NCBI GenBank assembly: GCA_965249035.1
Contig: CBDFKV010000005.1
Span: 66,273 to 130,272, forward strand
Direction: 5' to 3'
Source of the DNA: CBDFKV01 sp965249035
Lineage (GTDB): Bacteria; Pseudomonadota; Gammaproteobacteria; Arenicellales; Poriferihabitantaceae
DNA length: 64,000 nt
Part shown: piece after piece, positions 33,585 to 42,595 of the stretch
Layout of the letters: each line of letters starts with the position of its first letter
Numbering within the stretch: position 1 is the stretch's first letter
Notes under the pieces: generated by a model
Databases searched by the model: none
What the model saw: only the letters and a program-made list of their open reading frames with translations
Told to the model about the DNA's origin: nothing
Position numbers and translations under genes: made by a program

Positions 33585-36152
33585 ATGGCGCTATCAAATA
33601 AAAAATGCCCAAAAGAATCCCTCGGTACATTAGAGGGCTCTCTTCAAGCCCCTAACAAGTTTGATTACTTAGGCATGTCAGCACTTGGCCAAGCAGAGCT
33701 TTTAAGAATTAGAGCAAATAGTGGGCTTGATAAAAAAAGGAAAGCCGCACTAGGACAGTTTTTTACTCCCGGCGCGACCAGCTTATTTATGGCCTCCTTG
33801 TTCAAGAGGATCAACGGCAAGGTGACATTGTTAGACCCTGGATGTGGCCCCTGCACGTTGACCGCTGCTTTTGTTGATGAGGCCGTGAAGAGACAATCTT
33901 GTAGTTCGATTATGGTAACTGCATACGATGTTGAAAGGCAGTTTGCCCCCGATGTTAAAGAAGCTCTTAGAGTTTGTAAAAAAGCAGCTCACTCCGCAAA
34001 TATTAAATTCGATGCAAATGTTTATCTTAAAGATTTCATCCTAGAGTATGTAGAGGTGTCGGGCTCTCAGAGTGGGTACTCTCATGTAATTATGAACCCA
34101 CCATATAAGAAAATTAACGGCACAAGTAATCATCGGAAAGCCTTACGAGATGTTGGGATTGAGGCGGTCAATCTGTACTCGGGGTTTGTGGCGCTGGCAA
34201 TTCAAAAATTAGCTCCACAGGGTGAGCTTGTGGCCATAATCCCACGTTCGTTTTGTAATGGCCCATATTATCAGTCTTTTCGACAACTCCTTTTTGCTGA
34301 AACGGCCATTCGTCAAATCCATATTTTCGATGCCCGAAACCAAGCTTTTTCTGAAGATAAAGTATTACAAGAAAATATTATCCTTCATCTAGTGAAGGGC
34401 GATATACAAAAGGACATCACCATTACATCAAGCCCGGCTGCAGATTTCCATGTCGATGAGGAAACCGGAACGGTTACTGCTAGTGCACTGACCACGCGCA
34501 CAGTTCCATTTAGCTCTGTGGTCTACCCAAACGATACGGAACAGTTTATCCATATAGTCGCGAACAACCGAGACCAAGTTGTTGTCAATCAGATGGGGTC
34601 TTTTACTAACAGCTTAGATGACCTGGGCATATCGGTATCTACTGGCCCAGTAGTAGATTTTCGGATGAGGGAAGATTTGCGACAAGACATCGAGGCACAT
34701 GCGGTTCCGTTGCTTTACCCCGTCCATCTGAACAGAAAAGTATCTTGGCCGAAGCAGTCCAACAAACCAAACGCCATCATGGTTTCTGAACGAACTAAGC
34801 CGTGGCTTTGGAGGAACGATGGATATTTTGTGGTGGTTCGTCGGTTTAGCTCAAAGGAAGAAAAACGTCGAATCGTCGCTACCCTGTACGACAGCAAATT
34901 ACCAGGGGAGCTCATTGGTTTTGAGAACAAGCTCAATGTCTTTCATCAAAACAAAAAAGGCATGGATCGAAAACTAGCAGTAGGGCTATACATATATCTA
35001 AATTCTACATTGCTCGACAAATATTACCGCCTCTTTGGTGGGCACACGCAAGTCAATGTCACGGATTTAAAAAATGTTCGTTTTCCAAGCGCTGCCTCTT
35101 TGAGGAAAATTGGCGCTCGAGGCAACTACGAAGACTTAACTCAGGAACAAATTGATAATTTAATAAAAAAGGAAACCATCACTATGACAGGAAAAAATTT
35201 TAGCGACCCTATTAGTGCTCAAAAAATATTGGACCAGGCTCTTCAATTACTGAGGGCCCTAGGGTTACCTCGTGCCCAACAAAATGAGCGGTCCGCACTA
35301 ACATTATTGGCACTATTAAATCTTTCTCCTAAAGGAACTTGGCAGGAGATCGAAAGGCCTATGATTGGCGTTACGCCAATAATGAATTGGTGTCGAGATA
35401 ACTATGGAAAAAACTATGCCCCCAATACCCGCGAGACGTTTCGCCGGCAGACACTGCATCAATTTGTTGATGGGGGCCTTTGTTTATATAACCCAGACTT
35501 ACCCAGCCGACCTGTAAATAGTCCTAAAGCGTGTTATCAATTAGCTCCTGAGTTATTTGATACGCTAAAAACGTATGAAACTTCCGCTTGGGAAAAAAGC
35601 TTAGCGGCATGGCTCAAAAACAGAAAAACATTAGCTGCGCAGTACGCTAATGTGCGTAAAATGGAAATGATCCCATTGACCTTAGATGATGGCATAGAAA
35701 TAAGCCTGAGCCCCGGCGCTCATAGCCAACTTATCCACGATATTGTTACTGAATTTGGTCCTCGGTTTTCACCCGGATCTCAGGTTATTTACTTGGGCGA
35801 TACTGAGGCCAAAGAAGGTTTCATTCGAAAGGACAGGCTCTCAGAATTTGGGGTTATTGTCGATCGAAAGGGTAAAATGCCTGATGTCGTTCTATATGAT
35901 TCAAGTCGAGATTGGTTGCTGCTGATTGAATCAGTTACAAGTCATGGGCCGGTTGATGGGAAAAGGCATGGTGAATTGGCTACTCTTTTTCAGGGCGCTA
36001 AGCCTGGTTTAGTATATGTAACTGCTTTTCCGGACAAGAAAATAATGGGGGAATATTTGTCAGATATTTCTTGGGAAACGGAAGTTTGGGTGGCAGATGC
36101 CCCAACCCATTTGATCCATTTCAACGGAGATCGCTTTTTAGGCCCTCACTAA
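33585..36152 (+). CDS. Single-chain restriction-modification enzyme: N6-adenine methyltransferase fused to BsuBI/PstI-type endonuclease
   Basis: 855 residues. The N-terminal half is a gamma-class adenine methyltransferase: GQFFTPG (near 49), SAM-binding LLDPGCGPCTLTAAF (near 83) and catalytic NPPY (near 171). The C-terminal 160 residues match the BsuBI/PstI restriction endonuclease family (GDTEAKEGF, KMPDVVLYD..WLLLIESVTSHGPV, KRHGEL). In classical PstI and BsuBI systems these are separate genes. The middle (about 530-690) has a BsuBI N-terminal-type helical region. If specificity is kept, the target is CTGCAG. ATG start; no frameshift seen. Confidence 0.88.
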   Translation: MALSNKKCPKESLGTLEGSLQAPNKFDYLGMSALGQAELLRIRANSGLDKKRKAALGQFFTPGATSLFMASLFKRINGKVTLLDPGCGPCTLTAAFVDEAVKRQSCSSIMVTAYDVERQFAPDVKEALRVCKKAAHSANIKFDANVYLKDFILEYVEVSGSQSGYSHVIMNPPYKKINGTSNHRKALRDVGIEAVNLYSGFVALAIQKLAPQGELVAIIPRSFCNGPYYQSFRQLLFAETAIRQIHIFDARNQAFSEDKVLQENIILHLVKGDIQKDITITSSPAADFHVDEETGTVTASALTTRTVPFSSVVYPNDTEQFIHIVANNRDQVVVNQMGSFTNSLDDLGISVSTGPVVDFRMREDLRQDIEAHAVPLLYPVHLNRKVSWPKQSNKPNAIMVSERTKPWLWRNDGYFVVVRRFSSKEEKRRIVATLYDSKLPGELIGFENKLNVFHQNKKGMDRKLAVGLYIYLNSTLLDKYYRLFGGHTQVNVTDLKNVRFPSAASLRKIGARGNYEDLTQEQIDNLIKKETITMTGKNFSDPISAQKILDQALQLLRALGLPRAQQNERSALTLLALLNLSPKGTWQEIERPMIGVTPIMNWCRDNYGKNYAPNTRETFRRQTLHQFVDGGLCLYNPDLPSRPVNSPKACYQLAPELFDTLKTYETSAWEKSLAAWLKNRKTLAAQYANVRKMEMIPLTLDDGIEISLSPGAHSQLIHDIVTEFGPRFSPGSQVIYLGDTEAKEGFIRKDRLSEFGVIVDRKGKMPDVVLYDSSRDWLLLIESVTSHGPVDGKRHGELATLFQGAKPGLVYVTAFPDKKIMGEYLSDISWETEVWVADAPTHLIHFNGDRFLGPH

Positions 36153-36227
36153 TGAGGGTTAAAATCTATCCGCCCTATACCGAAAACCTACGGAAATTAC
36201 GATGAGAAGAAGAACCACCACGCAATT

Positions 36228-36359
36228 ATGAGTAATCGCCTCTTTTGGCTGCCGATCTCGGCAGATAGCTTCTATCCCCTGATGGAGTGCAATCAAGGTA
36301 TAGTTAAAATGCTGGTACCAAAAGCGGAAAGTCTTCGCGCCTTAGCGGAGACTAAATAA
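36228..36359 (+). CDS. Possible 43-residue small protein or gene remnant
   Basis: ATG to TAA, 43 codons (MSNRLFWLPISADSFYPLME...). The frame stays open and protein-like upstream of this ATG (from about 36203), so it may be the C-terminal end of a disrupted gene between the R-M enzyme and the second serine recombinase. No ribosome site stands out. Confidence 0.3.
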   Translation: MSNRLFWLPISADSFYPLMECNQGIVKMLVPKAESLRALAETK

Positions 36360-36365
36360 ATAGGT

Positions 36366-36450
36366 GTTCATTTAACGGTTCGATTTCCGGGCCAGTTTAG
36401 TCCAGTTTCTATGCGGGTTTACGAGGGCATGATAAACTGTTCATTTAACG
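36366..36450 (+). repeat. Direct 12-bp repeat around the start of the resolvase gene
   Basis: GTTCATTTAACG at 36366-36377 and 36439-36450, 73 bp apart (about seven helical turns). The first copy is followed by GTTCG and the second by AACGT, so each has partial dyad character. Paired sites at this spacing near a resolvase start fit a res-like or autoregulatory site. Confidence 0.4.
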
Positions 36451-37079
36451 AACGTCTACTGAACGGTTTGAATACTCAAATTGAAACAATTGCGATTTAT
36501 GCTCGCATATCAACTGGCAAGCAGGAATCGCTCAACCAGCTGGATGAGCTGCGTAGCTTTGTTAATCGGCAAGGCTGGCAGATATTTGATGAGTACATCG
36601 ATCAACAATCTGGTGGTACCTCAGATCGAGATGAATTCAAGCGGCTATTCGCTGATGCCCACAAACAGAAATTTGATCTGGTACTGTTTTGGGCGCTTGA
36701 TCGGTTTAGCCGCGAAGGTGTGCTTGCCACACTGAAGCACTTGGAGCTACTGAATGATTACAGTGTTGGCTATAAGTCATACACTGAGCAATATATCGAC
36801 TCCATCGGTATATTCCGCGAAGCCATCATTGCAATCCTAGCTGCACTAGCGAAGCAGGAACGTGTACGAATTTCTGAACGTACCATCGCGGGGCTGGTTC
36901 GTGCGAAAGCCCAGGGTAAACGTCTGGGAATGGCTCCGTTAGCTGATAGCAAGAAAGATGAAATACGACAATTAAGATTAGATAATATGAGTTATCGTCA
37001 GATAGCGAATGCAACTGGTGTCAGTGTTGGTAGTGTTTCCAACGTCCTAAACTCTCAAAAAACTAACAAGACAGTATGA
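36411..37079 (+). CDS. Serine recombinase (resolvase family)
   Basis: 222 residues from the first ATG; in-frame alternatives lie at 36429 and further down, and the conserved fold begins at IETIAIYARISTGKQE. The catalytic serine (ARIST) and the DRFSREG arginine motif are present, and the C-terminal helix-turn-helix (MSYRQIANATGVSVGSVSNVL) is intact. It is more like Tn3/plasmid resolvases than the invertase at 32.7 kb. A 12-bp direct repeat, GTTCATTTAACG, occurs at 36366-36377 and again at 36439-36450 inside the 5' end, and may be part of its binding site and of autoregulation. Confidence 0.83.
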   Translation: MRVYEGMINCSFNERLLNGLNTQIETIAIYARISTGKQESLNQLDELRSFVNRQGWQIFDEYIDQQSGGTSDRDEFKRLFADAHKQKFDLVLFWALDRFSREGVLATLKHLELLNDYSVGYKSYTEQYIDSIGIFREAIIAILAALAKQERVRISERTIAGLVRAKAQGKRLGMAPLADSKKDEIRQLRLDNMSYRQIANATGVSVGSVSNVLNSQKTNKTV

Positions 37080-37240
37080 TTTTAGAACGTGTTTTGTTTA
37101 TCACCTTATGAAAAAGTCAGCGGAAAGTGATTTGCATTGAAATAATTGACTGTCTCAGACATACTCTTTGCGGATATTCACGGGTTTGAGTGTAACAGAG
37201 GAGATAAATACATACATTTGATCTGGACAGAATTAGGAAC

Positions 37241-37516
37241 ATGAAAAGTAAAAAAGGCAAACAAGGAAAAATTCATTCTGATGACTGGGAGCCACCCTGG
37301 ATGAATCCGGCCAATGGTCGTAAGACCCCATACACAGAAGAAGAGTTAAAGAAATTTGCCCAAGGATTCATGGAAAATATGAGCGATACAGCAGCAGTGC
37401 AAAACTTGATCGAGAGGGAAGGAAAAGAAAGAGCAGAAGATATTATCAAAGCACGGTTGAAGAAAAGTGATATGAATAATCTAGAAAATATTGAAGTCAA
37501 GGGTTTCAGGCATTGA
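37241..37516 (+). CDS. Small hypothetical protein
   Basis: 91 residues, lysine- and glutamate-rich, with a basic start (MKSKKGKQGK) and a helical C-terminal half. No domain recognised. A GAGGAGA site occurs about 40 bp upstream but there is no strong site near the ATG. It lies downstream of a motif (GACTGTCTCAGACATACTC) shared with other intergenic regions of this window. Real gene is likely, function unknown. Confidence 0.5.
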   Translation: MKSKKGKQGKIHSDDWEPPWMNPANGRKTPYTEEELKKFAQGFMENMSDTAAVQNLIEREGKERAEDIIKARLKKSDMNNLENIEVKGFRH

Positions 37517-37681
37517 TAAAGTTCCATTTTATCAAGTTGGTAAGATGAAAAACTGGCTAACGAACAACGAACAATTGACTACAGCAGACCTTGAATCATG
37601 AAATCAGTCCAGCTTGACCTCCACAATTAGGCAGCTCTATACTCGTTACGGTCATTGCAATTGAGGTTACATATCTGAAAA

Positions 37682-37972
37682 ATGCTAACGAAGAAGCAAC
37701 AGGAACGATATGACTCATTCTATCAATCCACTCATGAAAATGAATTTTTAGATGGGAAAACAGAACTTCTAGTGGGATTGTCAGCGGCTATGGCCATGAA
37801 TTGTTTACCCTGTACGAATTACTACCTGAAACAAGCCAAGTTGAAAGGGATATCTAAGGGTGAAATTTCAGAAGTTTTAGCTAAAGTCATGGCTGTTGCG
37901 GCAGGCCAAAAGCGCTTACAACTACAAGAAGTGATTAACGATCATGGAATAGACTTATCATCCTATGGTTAA
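37682..37972 (+). CDS. AhpD-like / carboxymuconolactone decarboxylase family protein (first of three)
   Basis: 96 residues, helical. The active-site-like NCLPCTNYY (CxxC, about residue 39) sits in the helix pair typical of the CMD/AhpD family, whose members act as alkylhydroperoxidase partners or decarboxylases. The usual histidine after the CxxC is replaced by tyrosine here. It is the first of three tandem paralogues, 30 bp before the second. The TTTT..ATG context and close spacing suggest one operon with the next gene. Confidence 0.78.
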   Translation: MLTKKQQERYDSFYQSTHENEFLDGKTELLVGLSAAMAMNCLPCTNYYLKQAKLKGISKGEISEVLAKVMAVAAGQKRLQLQEVINDHGIDLSSYG

Positions 37973-38002
37973 TTTCAGTGCATGTATGGTAGATAGAATT
38001 TA

Positions 38003-38248
38003 GTGGACAGTAAAACAAAAGAGCTTATTGCAATTGGTGCATCAGTTGCCGTTAATTGTATTCCATGCTTGGAGTTCCATATAGAAAAAGCTAAAGCTCT
38101 GGGCGCTAGCAAAAAGGAGTTGATTTTTGCATCAAAAATAGGCATGCAAGTTAAAGCCGGTGCTGCCATAAAAACAGAAAAACATACCTCTTCTATTATT
38201 AAGGGATTTGAGAAGGAAGATGTAAATGATGTCTGTAATTGTGAATAA
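38003..38248 (+). CDS. AhpD-like / carboxymuconolactone decarboxylase family protein (second of three)
   Basis: 81 residues with a GTG start; short for the family but with the whole core: DSKTKELIAIGASVAVNCIPCLEFH (CxxCxxxH) followed by the second helix (KAKALGASKKELIFASKIG). The CxxC and histidine needed for AhpD-type redox chemistry are present. It lies 30 bp after the first paralogue and about 107 bp before the third. Such minimal CMD proteins are common near methylated-compound and arsenic genes. Substrate unknown. Confidence 0.78.
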   Translation: MDSKTKELIAIGASVAVNCIPCLEFHIEKAKALGASKKELIFASKIGMQVKAGAAIKTEKHTSSIIKGFEKEDVNDVCNCE

Positions 38249-38355
38249 ATTACCCATTGACCATATAGGGCAAGGTCTTGCCTTCCATTCATTCAGTGTT
38301 ATGCGACACGTTGTCGTAGAGTAACCTGTTTTAAACCTGCAGGAGGTGAACGATA

Positions 38356-38718
38356 TTGTCTGACTTAAGCTTTAAAAAAATAGATCAAAGCATAAAAGAT
38401 CGCAAGAGATTACACTTGTCATTTCTTGAAAATGTCAAAACGTACAAGTCTTTTCTTGAGTTAGAGGAGAAGGCATTTTGTGATGGTGTACTAGATAAAA
38501 AGACAAAAGAACTGATGGCTCTTTCTATTTCCATCGTTACAAAATGTGAACCCTGTATGGAATGGCATCTTGATCAAGCTATGAAAGCAGGTGCAACAGA
38601 TGAGCAAATTTATGAGACCATTGATGTTGCAATTGAAATGGGTGGAGGTCAGGCCGGAGCGTATGCTCGTTTTGTGCTAAAGGCGCTTGAATATTTTAAA
38701 GAAAGAAATGATAAATAA
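38356..38718 (+). CDS. AhpD-like / carboxymuconolactone decarboxylase family protein (third of three)
   Basis: 120 residues. TTG start preceded by GCAGGAGGTG, one of the strongest ribosome sites in the window, which decides this start. The core reads LDKKTKELMALSISIVTKCEPCMEWHLDQAMKAGATDEQIYETIDVA, the full AhpD-type CxxCxxxH pattern. It is the most complete of the three paralogues. Together they may form one mixed complex or act on different substrates. They precede a URO-D/MtaA-like gene. Confidence 0.85.
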   Translation: MSDLSFKKIDQSIKDRKRLHLSFLENVKTYKSFLELEEKAFCDGVLDKKTKELMALSISIVTKCEPCMEWHLDQAMKAGATDEQIYETIDVAIEMGGGQAGAYARFVLKALEYFKERNDK

Positions 38719-38989
38719 ATATTTGAGAAAGCATCAATGGCGGCTCAGGGCAACTTTCCGCCAATGGACTTTACTTGTCAATCGGGCAGAAACACACTTA
38801 TTACCGATCTTCAGCCAAATTGAATATCGAGAGCATCGATACAAAAACAGACGTTTAAGTTCTTGTTAGATTGTGTAAAATTTCGTAGATACTAAGGTTA
38901 TCTAATGCTTGGAGTATGTATTGATTTTGTGTCATATCTATCAATCTAAATTAAATTCCAACCAACTGTATACTAATAAGACCTTGCCT

Positions 38990-40303
38990 ATGACCAACTA
39001 TCTTAAATCTCCCGCAGGTCTTCATCTATTATCACGATGGCAATCAGGCGATTTGGAAGCAAAGCAACAGATGCGCACCATTTTTGACGCTGCCATAGCG
39101 GGTAAGTATGATCCTAGTTTTGCAGTACCTGCCCCGTCAGATAGAGTGCACGTCACAGGTTCCGTGCATATGATCACACTTACTATCTTGCACGACCTGT
39201 ATGGTGTTTCATCCGCTGACTATTACAAAACAGATCCTGAACGCTATGTGCGTGCTAATCTGATAACCAGTCGATTGCTGGGTATTGACAAGCTTTATAT
39301 AACATGGGCTCTGTATGCCTTTACGTGTGAAGCCATTGGTCAGCCGATGATGTATACCGATAAATTTCCACCCGGATCAGATCCGGGCAAAGTATTAATC
39401 AACAAAGATAACTGGAAATCGTTGACTACACCGGATTTCAGTACTGGCATTCCCAAAATCATCAATGACATTTTGCGTGTTATGGAGCGACTGACTGGCA
39501 TGGAACCTTTGCTCCAAATATCCTCACCCTACAGCCTTGCTGCTGATATTTATGGTCAGGAACTGCTGCTGGACGATGTTTTACACGCTCCGGATTTTGT
39601 GAATGACCTTCTGGATCACTTGGCCGACCAGGTTCTTAGTCCGTGGATAGACCACTTTATTGGCGAATTCCCAAATGGTTGGGTAGAACTTTCTGATGCG
39701 TCTGGCTCACCTTTTTTTATCGGGCCGGACAATTGCAAGAATATGGCCATTCGCTCGATCAAACGTATGCTAAAGGGCAAGCCCTGGGCCACGCGTGTTT
39801 TTGATTGCAATTATCGTGGTGATTATGTAACTCAGTCGAAAATGAAAAATCGTAAATCGCGGCGTCGACGTTCCGATGGGGATAGCCAGAGCAGCATTGA
39901 TCTTTTACAACTGACCGACTTGAAATACAGCGTTTGTATCAATTTCATTATGCGACTTGAAGCAGATAAAGTACCCATTTCATTCTATGAAGAACAAGCC
40001 ATTGCACGTAATATTCCCCTGACCACGGGTATTGGTTCCGGTCAGGTTGATCGTAACAGTGTTGGCGATTTAGATATTGCAAAAAAACAAATTCGTGAAA
40101 CAGCACTTGAATATGTTGATGCTATCAAAAACGTATGTAAAGCCATTGGTTTGCCGAACGACTCTATTCTGAATGAGCCTTGGCCCAGTCACATTTATTT
40201 CGAAGATATTAGCTCCCAATCCCAATTTGAAATGATTGAGATAATTATCAAATCGGTGAGCGATCACGGCGTACTGACAGGTGCGGAAAAAGTACATATT
40301 TAA
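38990..40303 (+). CDS. Uroporphyrinogen-decarboxylase (URO-D/MtaA) family protein
   Basis: 437 residues from ATG 38990; the frame runs 27 codons further upstream, but that part is poor in protein character. It looks like a divergent URO-D-fold protein of the MtaA-like group, with a barrel-type arrangement and the pattern of residues around TGMEPLLQISSPYSLAADIYG and ELSDASGSPFFIGPDNC. That group includes methylcobamide:thiol methyltransferases as well as true decarboxylases. Its neighbours (three CMD proteins, arsR-arsP) suggest methyl or arsenic chemistry rather than haem synthesis. Family call moderate, reaction unknown. Confidence 0.65.
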   Translation: MTNYLKSPAGLHLLSRWQSGDLEAKQQMRTIFDAAIAGKYDPSFAVPAPSDRVHVTGSVHMITLTILHDLYGVSSADYYKTDPERYVRANLITSRLLGIDKLYITWALYAFTCEAIGQPMMYTDKFPPGSDPGKVLINKDNWKSLTTPDFSTGIPKIINDILRVMERLTGMEPLLQISSPYSLAADIYGQELLLDDVLHAPDFVNDLLDHLADQVLSPWIDHFIGEFPNGWVELSDASGSPFFIGPDNCKNMAIRSIKRMLKGKPWATRVFDCNYRGDYVTQSKMKNRKSRRRRSDGDSQSSIDLLQLTDLKYSVCINFIMRLEADKVPISFYEEQAIARNIPLTTGIGSGQVDRNSVGDLDIAKKQIRETALEYVDAIKNVCKAIGLPNDSILNEPWPSHIYFEDISSQSQFEMIEIIIKSVSDHGVLTGAEKVHI

Positions 40304-40542
40304 TATGTACGGATAGGCAAAGAAGACTAAATTCAAGGGTCGGCCAGCTTGATTGAGCATATGCGTCTAATCGAATGTCCGTAAAGGGCAAAGTAGAGTC
40401 AGATTGAAGTTGCGCGACTGGCTATGGCATGCTCATACCAGCCTTAGATTGCGTCCAGAGCTATGCAACAGTGCAGGTGAAAGCAACCATTCAAATATTA
40501 TTTATAAGAAGCGAGAACTACGTTCATAATAAGTAAAGAATA

Positions 40543-41601
40543 TTAGATCATGCCGCCAAATAATTGGTATACCCACGCCGAAGCCATTGATCCAGTCAGT
40601 CCCAAAGCCAAATAAAGCACAAATACCGGTTTCTTAACCAAAGCCCATACCGCAATTGCAGCCGGTATAGACGATACCGCGCCGGCAGTAATGAATGCCA
40701 TTGCGGCGCCGGGAGTCATGCCAATTTCTATGAGACCTGATATTAATGGAATCGCAGCGTAGCCATTCAAGTAGGAAGGCGCGCCGATAATCGCCGCTAG
40801 AGGAATCGCAAACCAGTTTTCAGCACCGACGTAGCCAACGATCCAATCCGATGATACATAGGCCAACATTAGACTTTCCAGAAAAAATGCTAACGTTAGC
40901 CATTTACCCAAGAAAACACCAATTGATATTGATTCTGAATAAAATACGGAGACCCGTTTTTTTTCCGTCCAGAATTTCCATACTACACGAGACTCGTTTG
41001 TATCCAAGCAACTATTGCCACAGCTGTTGGTGACCTCTGCCCGCAAGGGAGATTCGAGTTTGCCGAAATGTTGGATTAACAAAACTGTATAACCAGCAAA
41101 TAAACCCATGGAAATTGCAGCCACCGTTTTGGCAAGTGCAAAGTTGAAGCCGATACCAGCCGCGGTAAGAATAAACATTTCTGGATCCATGATCGGCGAT
41201 GCAATCCAAAACGCCATTACCGGTGCTAACGGTACACCAGCACCCAGCATCGCCGCAATCAGTGGGATTACACCACAGGAACAAAATGGAGAAATAGCGC
41301 CTACTAACGCCGCCAATATAGTGGCGCGTACTGGGCTGCCACTAAAAGCCTTCGCAATTAATGCATCGGCGCTGGTCGCCTTGCTCAAAGCTGCGAAGCC
41401 TATCGCAATTGCGAAAAAGGGCAGCATTTCCCAGAGTGCATCGAGGGTAGACCTGATACTAACCGGCAGCTGGGGAGAGTCGATAAGCGCAAGCAGAATG
41501 GCTATAACCACCATTGCTTGAAACACACGGTCTTTAGCGATTGCCCAGATCGGTTGTAGCAACTGTTTGTGTTGATTCGAAGCTTCAATATTAATATTCA
41601 T
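40543..41601 (-). CDS. arsP: Permease of the ArsP/DUF318 (YraQ) family
   Basis: 352 residues, about eight to ten membrane helices. The FCSCGVIPLIAAM motif (near residue 107) and the second-half GAPSYLNGYAAIPLISGL repeat are characteristic of the ArsP_1/YraQ permeases. Characterised ArsP proteins export trivalent organoarsenicals such as methylarsenite. A cytosolic loop near 190-215 has two nearby cysteines. It is 34 bp downstream of the arsR-like gene on the same strand, so the pair is probably one regulated operon. The symbol is given by family; substrate is inferred. Confidence 0.75.
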   Translation of the reverse strand: MNINIEASNQHKQLLQPIWAIAKDRVFQAMVVIAILLALIDSPQLPVSIRSTLDALWEMLPFFAIAIGFAALSKATSADALIAKAFSGSPVRATILAALVGAISPFCSCGVIPLIAAMLGAGVPLAPVMAFWIASPIMDPEMFILTAAGIGFNFALAKTVAAISMGLFAGYTVLLIQHFGKLESPLRAEVTNSCGNSCLDTNESRVVWKFWTEKKRVSVFYSESISIGVFLGKWLTLAFFLESLMLAYVSSDWIVGYVGAENWFAIPLAAIIGAPSYLNGYAAIPLISGLIEIGMTPGAAMAFITAGAVSSIPAAIAVWALVKKPVFVLYLALGLTGSMASAWVYQLFGGMI

Positions 41602-41635
41602 ATTTCTAGTAATAAAGTAATGCTATGGATAAAAA

Positions 41636-41938
41636 TTACGCTGTATCGCTTACTACATCCGCGCAACATTCTTTTGTCAGGTAATCCACTAGATTTTGTA
41701 AGATACCGAACTCCACTTTGCAAATGAGCGTGGCTTGATGTCTATGCTTTGTGATTACACCGGCCGACTCCAAATAAGTAATGTGGTGAGTCAAGGTAGA
41801 CCCGGGAATCTTGAGTTCTTTCTGAATTTCGCCTACCGCTAGTCCCACGTCGCCCGCCCGTACCAGCAGACGAACGATCTTGAGCCGAGTTGGATTGCCT
41901 ATTTTGGCGAGAATGTTGGCGGCGGTTTCTAATCTCAT
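41636..41938 (-). CDS. arsR: ArsR-family metalloregulator
   Basis: About 100 residues from the internal ATG (MRLETAANILAKIGNPTRLKI); the frame extends 12 codons further. Winged helix-turn-helix with recognition helix ELKIPGSTLTHHITYLESAG. A vicinal pair of cysteines near the C-terminus (KECCADV) could bind As(III). ArsR proteins repress their own operon until the metalloid binds. The permease gene follows on the same strand, and an inverted repeat lies just upstream at 41977-42000. Regulation of arsP by this protein is a firm inference from layout. Confidence 0.85.
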   Translation of the reverse strand: MRLETAANILAKIGNPTRLKIVRLLVRAGDVGLAVGEIQKELKIPGSTLTHHITYLESAGVITKHRHQATLICKVEFGILQNLVDYLTKECCADVVSDTA

Positions 41939-41976
41939 GGCTACCAACATAAAGGTTTTCACCAAATGAGTCAACC

Positions 41977-42000
41977 ATATTACTAGTATTTTGGTAATAT
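41977..42000 (-). promoter_or_regulatory. Candidate ArsR operator
   Basis: Inverted repeat ATATTAC-N10-GTAATAT with 7-bp arms, about 40 bp upstream of the arsR start, in an AT-rich stretch that could also hold the promoter. ArsR/SmtB repressors bind such AT-rich imperfect dyads across promoters. Seen: the dyad. Inferred: its use. Confidence 0.55.
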
Positions 42001-42081
42001 ATTTATTCCGTAGCTATACCTCAACTCTCGGAGGATAGGTTAATCCCAAAGTAAATGACCGCTTTTGATAGAAAATTAAGC

Positions 42082-42363
42082 TTATTGAAACTTCGCGAAC
42101 GGCAGAAATGGGCAAATAGCCGCTAAATAAAACATACCATTGTCGAGTTCGTGAAGAACCTTTAATGAAGAACTGTCTAGACCAAAATAGAAAGGCCTTT
42201 GGATAGGGAAGCGTCTCAGCAGTCTGACAAAGGCCAACTGATAACCAAAGCCAAATTGCTTATGTTCCTGACGTCGTTGTTTGATCACCCCTAAGACCTG
42301 GTTTGAAAATTGGGCAAGCTTTGCCAGTTGCTCACGATCATAGGGAAATGCACCCATCGACAA
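42082..42363 (-). pseudogene. N-terminal fragment of a Tn3-family transposase (DUF4158)
   Basis: 93 residues. The segment VIKQRRQEHKQFGFGYQLAFVRLLRRFP matches the start of Tn3-family transposases (DUF4158), which normally run close to 1000 residues. Only this N-terminal part remains; the frame stops where the protein should continue and no other transposase segment follows. So this is a relic of a transposon near the arsR end of the block. Confidence 0.6.
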
Positions 42364-42595
42364 TGATTTGTATACTAAATTGTTATTGGGAGGTTTAACA
42401 TACAGAGCATATGATACTGGTTAAGATACATATTATTGATGGGTTTACCCTACGTCTGTTCTTGTCTCATAAATGGTCGTCAATGAGGCTGATGAAAGCA
42501 TGCTAATCGGTTATCTAGGGGCAACCAAAGGGACGGCTTCAAGGTACTAAGTGGGAGCAGACATTAGTACTCAAAGCGCCTATTGACGGACGAAT

